A stretch of DNA of 12,246 nucleotides, from contig JAEZEY010000113.1 in assembly GCA_023432845.1 (NCBI GenBank), positions 1 to 12,246 of the forward strand, written 5' to 3'. Below the pieces are notes generated by a model. The model made no database searches. It saw only the letters and a program-made list of their open reading frames with translations, and was not told the origin of the DNA. A program made the position numbers and the translations under genes. Numbering within the stretch: the stretch's first letter is position 1; each line of letters begins with the position of its first letter. This document shows positions 7,201 through 12,246 of this stretch, piece after piece. The stretch comes from Pseudomonadota bacterium. Lineage in GTDB: Bacteria; Pseudomonadota; Alphaproteobacteria; Rhizobiales; Xanthobacteraceae.

Positions 7201-7927
7201 CGGCAGGTGACGCCTCTTCGACATGGCCGCCGAGAAAGAGCTGGCCGACGCGGGGATCGACGAGCAGCTTCGACGCCTTGTCGTGCATGCGGGTCTGCCC
7301 CAATTCGAGCACGATGCCGTAGTCGGACATGGCCAGCGCCGATTTCGCATTCTGCTCGACCATCAGGATGGTCACCCCCTGATCGCGCAATCGGATAAGG
7401 GTTCTGAACACTTCCTGCACCAGATTGGGTGACAGGCCGATCGACGGCTCGTCGATCAGGATGAGCTTGGGGTCGAGTAGCAGCGCGCGGGCGACCTCGA
7501 GCTGCTTCTGCTGCCCGCCGGACAGTTCGACGGCCTTGCGGTTGCGAAACTCGCGCAGCATCGGAAACTGGTCCATGACCGCTTCGATGCGCTTATGCAC
7601 TTTCGCCTGATCCGGCGCGGTGACACCGCCGAGCTCAAGATTGTGATAAACTGAAAGCTGCGGAACGATGTTGCGACCCTGCGGCACATAAGTGACGCCG
7701 CGGGCGATCATCTGCCGTGGCGTCTGCCGCGTGACATCCTGTCCGTCGATCAGCACCTGACCGGATTCGATCTTGAGCAGGCCGAAAATGGCCTTGAAGA
7801 CCGTCGATTTGCCGGCGCCGTTGGGACCGATCACCGTGGTAATGGTGGCCTTCGGAATCGCAAACGACACGCCGTTCAGGATCGTGATCTTGCCGTAGCC
7901 GCCGATGATGTTCTTGAGTTCGAGCAC
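7190..7927 (-). CDS. livF: LIV-type ABC transporter ATP-binding protein (LivF-like)
   Basis: A 245-residue ATPase of the hydrophobic/branched-chain amino acid uptake (HAAT) family that would drive import with the LivG-like partner. Visible motifs: Walker A GPNGAGKST at 34-42, Q-loop Q83 (VPQGRNI), signature LSGGQQ at 135-140, and Walker B LILIDE at 155-160. MVEQN at 189-193 carries Gln where most ABC ATPases have the switch His, which is usual for LivF. Translation starts at a GTG (7927-7925) with GGAGG seven bases upstream (7939-7935) and begins three bases after the LivG-like stop. Its own stop overlaps the next gene by 11 bases. The liv name gives the family only; the operon suggests a shikimate- or quinate-type substrate. 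Confidence 0.92.
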   Translation of the reverse strand: MLELKNIIGGYGKITILNGVSFAIPKATITTVIGPNGAGKSTVFKAIFGLLKIESGQVLIDGQDVTRQTPRQMIARGVTYVPQGRNIVPQLSVYHNLELGGVTAPDQAKVHKRIEAVMDQFPMLREFRNRKAVELSGGQQKQLEVARALLLDPKLILIDEPSIGLSPNLVQEVFRTLIRLRDQGVTILMVEQNAKSALAMSDYGIVLELGQTRMHDKASKLLVDPRVGQLFLGGHVEEASPADAH

Positions 7928-7930
7928 GGC

Positions 7931-8677
7931 TCAGCCTCCGAGATAGGCGTCGATCACGGTCTGGTTCGACCGGATCTCGTCCGGTGTGCCTTCGGCAATC
8001 ACCGCCCCTTCGGCCAGCACGATGATGCGCGTACACAAGCTCATCACGAATTCCATGTTGTGCTCGATAACGACAAAAGTCGTGCCGTGCTCGGCATTAT
8101 AGGCAACGAGGCGATCCTTGAGATGCGCCAACATGGTCAGGTTGACGCCGCCCGCCGGCTCGTCCAGCAAAACGATGCTCGGGCCCGCCATGAAGGCCAT
8201 CGCCGCATCGACCAGTTTCTGTTGGCCGTAGGACAGCGACCCGGCCAGTTCGTCGCGCAGATGCGTCAGCTTGAAGAACGCAATCATCCTGTCGGCTTCC
8301 TGCGTGAGCCCGGCATCCGGCGCGCCGAACAGACGAGAGGCCATGGTGCCGCAATGCTCCTGACCCGCGAGGATGATGTTGTCGAGCACCGACATGCGCG
8401 GAAACACGGAGAGCTGCTGAAAGGTACGGCCGACGCCAAGCTTGCTGAGATCGGACGGACGCATGCCCGAGACGTCGCGGCCGTCGACCGCAACCTCGCC
8501 GGCATTGGGAATGAGCTGCCCGAGGATGCAATTGAACAAGGTCGATTTGCCCGACCCGTTCGGACCGATCAGGCCGAGGATTTCGCCCTTCTGAACGTCA
8601 AAAGTCACCCCACGCACGGCGCGGATGCCGCCGAAGCGCTTCTCGATGTTACGGACGGAGAGGACGGGAGCGGTCAT
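7931..8677 (-). CDS. livG: LIV-type ABC transporter ATP-binding protein (LivG-like)
   Basis: A 248-residue ABC ATPase, the second nucleotide-binding subunit of the importer. Motifs: Walker A GPNGSGKST at 38-46, Q-loop Q87 (RTFQQLSVFP), signature LSYGQQ at 148-153 (Tyr replacing the first Gly of LSGGQ), Walker B IVLLDEP at 168-174, and switch H206 in VIEHNMEFVM. The C-terminal pattern GTPDEIRSNQTVIDAYLGG is typical of LivG. The ATG at 8677 overlaps the LivM-like stop by four bases (ATGA). The frame is open far upstream, but that stretch lies antiparallel or in another frame inside livM and lacks family similarity. The signature change is mild and common in this subfamily. Confidence 0.92.
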   Translation of the reverse strand: MTAPVLSVRNIEKRFGGIRAVRGVTFDVQKGEILGLIGPNGSGKSTLFNCILGQLIPNAGEVAVDGRDVSGMRPSDLSKLGVGRTFQQLSVFPRMSVLDNIILAGQEHCGTMASRLFGAPDAGLTQEADRMIAFFKLTHLRDELAGSLSYGQQKLVDAAMAFMAGPSIVLLDEPAGGVNLTMLAHLKDRLVAYNAEHGTTFVVIEHNMEFVMSLCTRIIVLAEGAVIAEGTPDEIRSNQTVIDAYLGG

Positions 8678-9654
8678 TTCAGGCTCGCTCCCTGACTGAG
8701 GTCGGTCCGAGCTTGCGGCCGTGACCAGATTTTCGCCCGCAGCCGCGCGCCAATCCCGACCAGCCCTTCCGGCGCATAGACCAGCATGACGATAACCAGC
8801 GCCGCGTAGATGATGAGGTAGTATCCTTCGGTGAAGCGAAGAACTTCCGGTAACAGGATCACCACGCCCGAGCCGAGGAACGGTCCGAAGAAGGAACCCG
8901 CGCCGCCGACTACGACCATGAGCAGAATACGTAGCGAATGCCCGACGCCGAACGACGCCGGCTCGATGAACTGCACGAGCGACGTGACCAAAGCGCCGGC
9001 TAGCCCGCCATAGGCCGAGCCGATGGCGAAAGCGAGCAGTGTGATGCGCCGCGTGTCGACGCCAAGGCTTTCCGCGCGGATCGGATTTTCGCGCAGCGCC
9101 TTGAAGGCGCGGCCCCAGGGCGAGCGCACGATACCCCACATGGCCAACGCCGCGACGACGGTGATGGCCAGCGTGAAGTAGTAGAACGGCAGTTGCTTCA
9201 TGGTGGAGAACAGGCCGAAGCCCGGCCGCGGCATTCCGGCAAGGCCGTAACTGCCGCCGGTCAGCCATTCCTCATTGCGCAACACCAGGAACACGAGTGT
9301 GTTGAATGCGAGTGTTACGAAAGCGAGGAAGTGCCCTTTCACGCGCAACGCGGGATAACCGAGCAGCAGGCCGATGACGAAGCAGGCGACCAGTGCGAGC
9401 GGCATGGCGAGCATCCAGTGCCAGCCCGCCAGCGTCAGGAGCGCCGTGATATAGGCTCCGATCGCCATGAATGAGGCCTGCGCCAGCGATATCTGGCCCG
9501 CGTAACCGAGCGTCAGGTTGAGACCCATCGCGGCGATGGCGAACACCAGCCACGAGGTCAGGACATAGATGAGATAGTTCTTCTGCCCCAGCGGCGCGGC
9601 AATCGCCGCGGCGAGCAGCAGCAGAATGAATAGCCAAACCCATTTGCCCTTCAT
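8674..9654 (-). CDS. livM: LIV-type ABC transporter permease (LivM-like)
   Basis: A 326-residue inner-membrane permease with roughly eight to nine hydrophobic segments. Family landmarks are visible: MGLNLTLGYAGQISLAQASF near 43-62, GSYGLAGMPRP near 134-144, the cytoplasmic coupling loop GRAFKALRENPIRAESLGV near 181-199, and GGAGSFFGPFLGS near 250-262. With the LivH-like protein it forms the translocation channel. Two starts are possible: a GTG at 9657 or an ATG at 9654. The Shine-Dalgarno GGAAGG (9668-9663) lies eight bases before the ATG and only five before the GTG, so I favour the ATG; its first base is also the last base of the upstream stop (TGATG). Confidence 0.92.
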   Translation of the reverse strand: MKGKWVWLFILLLLAAAIAAPLGQKNYLIYVLTSWLVFAIAAMGLNLTLGYAGQISLAQASFMAIGAYITALLTLAGWHWMLAMPLALVACFVIGLLLGYPALRVKGHFLAFVTLAFNTLVFLVLRNEEWLTGGSYGLAGMPRPGFGLFSTMKQLPFYYFTLAITVVAALAMWGIVRSPWGRAFKALRENPIRAESLGVDTRRITLLAFAIGSAYGGLAGALVTSLVQFIEPASFGVGHSLRILLMVVVGGAGSFFGPFLGSGVVILLPEVLRFTEGYYLIIYAALVIVMLVYAPEGLVGIGARLRAKIWSRPQARTDLSQGASLK

Positions 9655-9670
9655 CACACCGACCTTCCTT
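9652..9670 (-). promoter_or_regulatory. livH/livM junction with Shine-Dalgarno and TGATG overlap
   Basis: Read on the minus strand, the junction has AAGGAAGG, a short spacer, then GTG directly followed by ATG; the TGA stop of the LivH-like gene spans the two. The spacing (eight bases) decides for the ATG at 9654. The one-base stop/start overlap implies terminating ribosomes re-initiate, keeping the two permeases at matched levels. Confidence 0.55.
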
Positions 9671-10532
9671 CGGAGGTGCCCATGATGCCTTGCGGGCGAA
9701 CCAGGATGATGATGATGAGCAGAACGAGCGGCAGCGCGGCGCGATACTGGGCGGTGACATAGGTTGCCGTCAGATTGTCGAGCACGCCGATCAGCAGGCC
9801 GCCGACCAGCGCGCCGCGAATCTGGTTGAAGCCGCCGACGATCGCCGCGATGAAGGCGATGAGGCCGATGGTCTCGCCATTAGAGAACTTGGCGAGATAG
9901 ACCGGCGTAATGAGGTAAGCGGCAAGCGTGGCCAACGCGGCGTTGATGAGGAAGGTATAAAGCACCATGCGCTTGACTTCGACGCCGAGAATCTCGGCAA
10001 CGGCGGGGTTCTGCGCCGCCGCCTGCATGCAACGGCCGGTGCGCGTGCGGTTGAGGAAAAGCGTCAGCAGGATGACGACACCGAGCGACACGAGCAGATT
10101 GAGGATGTCCTGCATCGAAACCGCGGCGCCGAAGACGTTCATCGGCGTATTGGAAAACAGCGCCGGAAACGGCTGCGCCTCGGCGGAATAGAACTCCTTG
10201 ACGGTTTCTTTGAGCAGGATCGCCAGCGCCATGGTTGCGATGATGAGCGTGATGCCGCCGTGCGGCAGGATCGGCTCGACGATCAGCTTCTTGAAGGCAT
10301 AACCTAGGACGAGCGTCGACAAAGCGAGCCCGAAGGCCAGCGCCAGCCAGAACGGCATGCCGAAAAAGCCCATGCCGATGAGCACGAAGAAGGCCGGCAC
10401 CATGACGAACTCGCCCTGTGCGAAGTTCACCGTCTGCGCCGCCTGCCAGACCAGGGCGAAGCCGATCGCCGCCAGCCCGTAGATCGAACCGGTCGCGAGG
10501 CCGGATAGCAGTACCTGGAGGAACTGGGACAT
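9654..10532 (-). CDS. livH: LIV-type ABC transporter permease (LivH-like)
   Basis: A 292-residue integral membrane protein with about eight hydrophobic segments. It carries the LivH landmarks: LLSGLATGSIYGLAAIGFAL near 8-27, VNFAQGEFVM at 35-44, the coupling-loop region TGRCMQAAAQNPAVAEILGV near 165-184, GFNQIRGALVGGLLIGV near 234-250, and LVRPQGIMG at 277-285. It pairs with the LivM-like permease. The start was set to the ATG at 10532 because the family's N-terminus (MSQFLQ) begins there; the frame is open 11 codons further upstream, but that extension runs into the hairpin at 10551-10580. The upstream ribosome site is weak (AAGAG), which fits lower expression than the binding protein. Confidence 0.92.
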   Translation of the reverse strand: MSQFLQVLLSGLATGSIYGLAAIGFALVWQAAQTVNFAQGEFVMVPAFFVLIGMGFFGMPFWLALAFGLALSTLVLGYAFKKLIVEPILPHGGITLIIATMALAILLKETVKEFYSAEAQPFPALFSNTPMNVFGAAVSMQDILNLLVSLGVVILLTLFLNRTRTGRCMQAAAQNPAVAEILGVEVKRMVLYTFLINAALATLAAYLITPVYLAKFSNGETIGLIAFIAAIVGGFNQIRGALVGGLLIGVLDNLTATYVTAQYRAALPLVLLIIIILVRPQGIMGTSEGRSV

Positions 10533-10550
10533 GGCTGCTCTTGAAGTTGA

Positions 10551-10580
10551 CGCCCGCGGCGGCATGGGCCGCCGCAGGCG
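10551..10580 (-). promoter_or_regulatory. Strong intercistronic hairpin between livK and livH
   Basis: GCGGCGGC at 10556-10563 pairs perfectly with GCCGCCGC at 10568-10575 around a four-base loop. After one mismatch, four more pairs form (10551-10554 with 10577-10580), giving a 12-pair stem with one mismatch. It starts nine bases after the binding-protein stop and ends 18 bases before the first permease start. No T-run follows, so it is probably not a full terminator. Hairpins here are known in other binding-protein operons to protect the upstream mRNA and lower downstream expression; that role is inferred. Confidence 0.65.
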
Positions 10581-10589
10581 CCGATCAGG

Positions 10590-11720
10590 TTAGTTGGCGG
10601 GAACAGTGCCGATCACGACTGGCGAACCGTTCTTGACCTGAACCATGAAGCTTGGACGCGACATTTCGCCCGTCTTGTCCCAGCAGGTATCAAGCAGAAT
10701 CTTCGGATGATCCGCCGCCTTCAGGCAGAGGCCCAGGATCTTCTTGGAGAAAGCCTCGCCGTCGAACTTGCCGACCATCTCGGTGACGTACTTCGTCGCC
10801 CAGGCGCCGACGTAGCCCTTGATCGCGTCATGGGTCGGCTTGCGCTTGAAGGTCTCCTCGAACTTCTTCGCAAACGCACCGATGCCGGGAACTTCGGTCG
10901 CGGTGGCGGTCACGCCGACATGAGCGATCGCGCCTTCCGCGGCGCCACCGGCCAGCTCTATGACCTTGGCTTCGGTGAGCGTCACTTCGCCGACCAGCGG
11001 CATCGACAACGCCTGCTTCTTCGCCTCGATGAGGAAGCGCGCGGACTCTTCCTGGTTCATGTAGACGAACACGGCTTCCGGGTTCGCCTGCTTCAGCTTG
11101 GCTACGTCCGAGGCATAGTCGGTCTGCGCCTGCTCCGATGCAACGTCGGCAACGACTTCGATGCCGGCCTTCTTCATCTCGTCGATAAAGACATTGCGGC
11201 CGCCCTTGCCGAACTCGTTGTTCACCCAGGCTACGCCGACCTTCTTGGCCTTCAGCGTGTTCTTGAAATACGGCGTCAGCGCCGGAACACCCTTCTGCGC
11301 ACCGGACGATGTGCGATACACGAACGGATTGCCCTTCTGCACGATCGCCGGCGCTTCCGAGCCCACGAACTGCGGCGTGCTGTTCTGTTGCGCGACGAGC
11401 ATGTTCACCATCGTCGAGCCGGAATAGATCGTACCCCAGATCGCGTATGCGCCGGCGTCGATCGCTTTCTGCACCATGGCGCGCGAGACCTGCGGATCGG
11501 TCTGCGTGTCGTACTCGGTGACCTCGACCTTCTTCTTGAGAATGCCGCCAGCGGCGTTGATTTCTTCGACGGCGATCTTGATGCCGTCACGCCAGTTGGT
11601 ACCGGCCGGCGCACCGGCACCCGACAATTCGGCCACCATGCCGATCTTGACGGTGTCTTGTGCATAGGCCGGGCTGGCCACGAGCAGCGCGGCCGTGACC
11701 GCTATAAGACTCTTCTTCAT
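10590..11720 (-). CDS. livK: Periplasmic substrate-binding protein of LIV-type ABC transporter
   Basis: A 376-residue periplasmic binding protein of type-1 fold (LivJ/LivK/AmiC-like family). Residues 1-20 form a signal peptide: basic MKK, a hydrophobic core, and cleavage after AYA-20 before QDTVKIG. The mature start matches the family (KIGMVAELSGAGAPAGTN), followed by GIKIAVEEINAAGGI at 46-60. Only two Cys remain in the mature protein (C332, C346), so a disulfide is possible. The ATG at 11720 has a strong Shine-Dalgarno GGGAGG (11732-11727), six bases upstream; the frame's 23-codon upstream extension would bury the signal peptide and is rejected. Placement after a shikimate-dehydrogenase-type gene and before QuiC suggests the ligand is shikimate, quinate or a related acid rather than leucine. 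Ligand identity cannot be read from the sequence. Confidence 0.92.
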   Translation of the reverse strand: MKKSLIAVTAALLVASPAYAQDTVKIGMVAELSGAGAPAGTNWRDGIKIAVEEINAAGGILKKKVEVTEYDTQTDPQVSRAMVQKAIDAGAYAIWGTIYSGSTMVNMLVAQQNSTPQFVGSEAPAIVQKGNPFVYRTSSGAQKGVPALTPYFKNTLKAKKVGVAWVNNEFGKGGRNVFIDEMKKAGIEVVADVASEQAQTDYASDVAKLKQANPEAVFVYMNQEESARFLIEAKKQALSMPLVGEVTLTEAKVIELAGGAAEGAIAHVGVTATATEVPGIGAFAKKFEETFKRKPTHDAIKGYVGAWATKYVTEMVGKFDGEAFSKKILGLCLKAADHPKILLDTCWDKTGEMSRPSFMVQVKNGSPVVIGTVPAN

Positions 11721-11792
11721 TCGAAACCTCCCTCGATTTTTTGTCAGGCGTTTGAGGCACCGTCTCCGCTGTGCCACCCGATCATGCAAGTA
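11721..11792 (-). other. 72-base spacer upstream of livK
   Basis: The gap between the dehydrogenase stop and the binding-protein start carries the strong Shine-Dalgarno for the latter and a short inverted repeat, GGCAC at 11756-11760 with GTGCC at 11771-11775 (loop of ten). No convincing sigma-70 or sigma-54 promoter is visible, so the dehydrogenase and transporter genes may share one transcript begun outside the window, but an unrecognised promoter is not excluded. Confidence 0.45.
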
Positions 11793-12246
11793 TCAGGAGA
11801 CAAGGTTTTCGGCCAACTTCCCCTCGCCGGAAGAACACCGCGTTGACGGCGTTGCCGCCATCAAGAAGTCCGCAAGCTTTTCGGCCTGCGCATCGAACAT
11901 GTCGGAGCCAGTCATCGTCCGGCAGCCGAGCCGCCGCGCGGCTTCGATCAATGGAGGGATTTCCGGCTTGGTGACGACGCAGGCAACGAATTGACTCGGA
12001 AGCAGAGCGGAAACGTCGACCGGCATCGGATCGTCCGCCTTCATACCCATCGGCGTGGCATTGGCAACAAGATCGAAGCCGGTCGGGTCGGCGCTGCCGG
12101 GGGTCACGCGACCGGGAAAACGCTGCGCGAGTTTGCTAATCACCACGTCGCGCTGGGTGGTATCGACATCATGGATGGCGAGCCGGGCCGCGCCGCGGCT
12201 GAGGATTTCGAGGGCAATCGCCGAACCTGCACCGCCGCAGCCGACG
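11793..12246 (-). CDS. aroE: Catabolic-type shikimate/quinate dehydrogenase, C-terminal part (5' end outside window)
   Basis: The frame is open from the right window edge to the stop at 11795-11793, giving the last 150 residues of a shikimate dehydrogenase family protein. The visible part begins in the nucleotide-binding loop VGCGGAG (1-7), continues with IHDVDTT at 24-30, NATPMGM at 62-68 (the family's NATxxGM) and GSDMFDAQAE at 113-122, which aligns with the GxxMLxxQ substrate region. The catalytic Lys/Asp and substrate Ser residues lie in the missing half. After beta-strand 2, where biosynthetic NADP-dependent AroE has a basic N-R-T motif, this protein has Asp, as in NAD-linked quinate/shikimate dehydrogenases, suggesting a catabolic role. 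It would oxidise shikimate (or quinate) to the 3-dehydro acid used by QuiC. The symbol denotes family; quiB-like naming may suit better. Confidence 0.85.
   Translation of the reverse strand, partial: VGCGGAGSAIALEILSRGAARLAIHDVDTTQRDVVISKLAQRFPGRVTPGSADPTGFDLVANATPMGMKADDPMPVDVSALLPSQFVACVVTKPEIPPLIEAARRLGCRTMTGSDMFDAQAEKLADFLMAATPSTRCSSGEGKLAENLVS

Noticed and set aside
7201..7350. 50-codon N-terminal extension of the SMP-30 protein
   Set aside because: The extension is Arg/Ser-rich and lies inside the LivF-like gene; family similarity begins at the ATG at 7200.
8678..9268. Upstream extension of the livG frame (about 197 codons)
   Set aside because: It overlaps livM in another frame and has no ABC-ATPase similarity; the ATG at 8677 gives a normal LivG length and an ATGA junction.
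11750..11792. Sigma-54-like promoter (TGGCAC on the minus strand) before livK
   Set aside because: The -12 half does not match (AGAC in place of TTGC at the needed spacing), so only half of the site is present.
10707..11846. Plus-strand open frame of 379 codons opposite livK
   Set aside because: It is antisense to a clear periplasmic binding protein with signal peptide and is Arg/Leu/Asp-rich without domains.

Overview
The window is GC-rich, densely coded DNA with overlapping ATGA start/stop junctions. Its catabolic genes (LIV-type ABC transporter, fused QuiC, SMP-30 lactonase-like protein, catabolic shikimate dehydrogenase) are of a kind common in soil Alphaproteobacteria. I infer an alphaproteobacterium, probably Hyphomicrobiales/Rhizobiales (Bradyrhizobium/Rhodopseudomonas-like); no marker gene proves this. 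There is no rRNA, tRNA, transposase, integrase or CRISPR array in view.

Left part (1-4219, plus strand): a tight four-gene operon of poorly understood function. It holds the C-terminus of an unrecognised protein, a calcineurin-like metallophosphoesterase, a 749-residue fusion of an AAA+ ATPase and an M41 (FtsH-type) zinc protease with no visible membrane segment, and a DEDDh-family 3'-5' exonuclease with an extra C-terminal module. The first two junctions are 4-base ATGA overlaps and the third is an 8-base overlap, so the proteins are probably translationally coupled. A phosphoesterase, a soluble unfoldase-protease and a nuclease made together form the most novel-looking system here. A role in defence or nucleic-acid and protein quality control is speculation.

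Middle (4220-4425): about 206 bases without a gene, between the two convergent transcription units. It contains a short hairpin and two pairs of helically phased short direct repeats.

Right part (4426-12246, minus strand): a catabolic operon transcribed right to left. In order: a catabolic-type shikimate/quinate dehydrogenase (cut by the window edge), a periplasmic LIV-type binding protein, two permeases, two ATPases, an SMP-30/gluconolactonase-family protein, and a QuiC-type 3-dehydroshikimate dehydratase fused to an HPPD-like domain. The simplest reading is uptake of shikimate, quinate or 3-dehydroshikimate, oxidation to 3-dehydroshikimate, and dehydration to protocatechuate. The transporter, although related to branched-chain amino acid systems, is therefore probably specific for a hydroaromatic acid. 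A strong hairpin between the binding-protein gene and the first permease gene probably adjusts their relative expression. Protocatechuate ring-cleavage genes, a 3-dehydroquinate dehydratase and a regulator are not in view.
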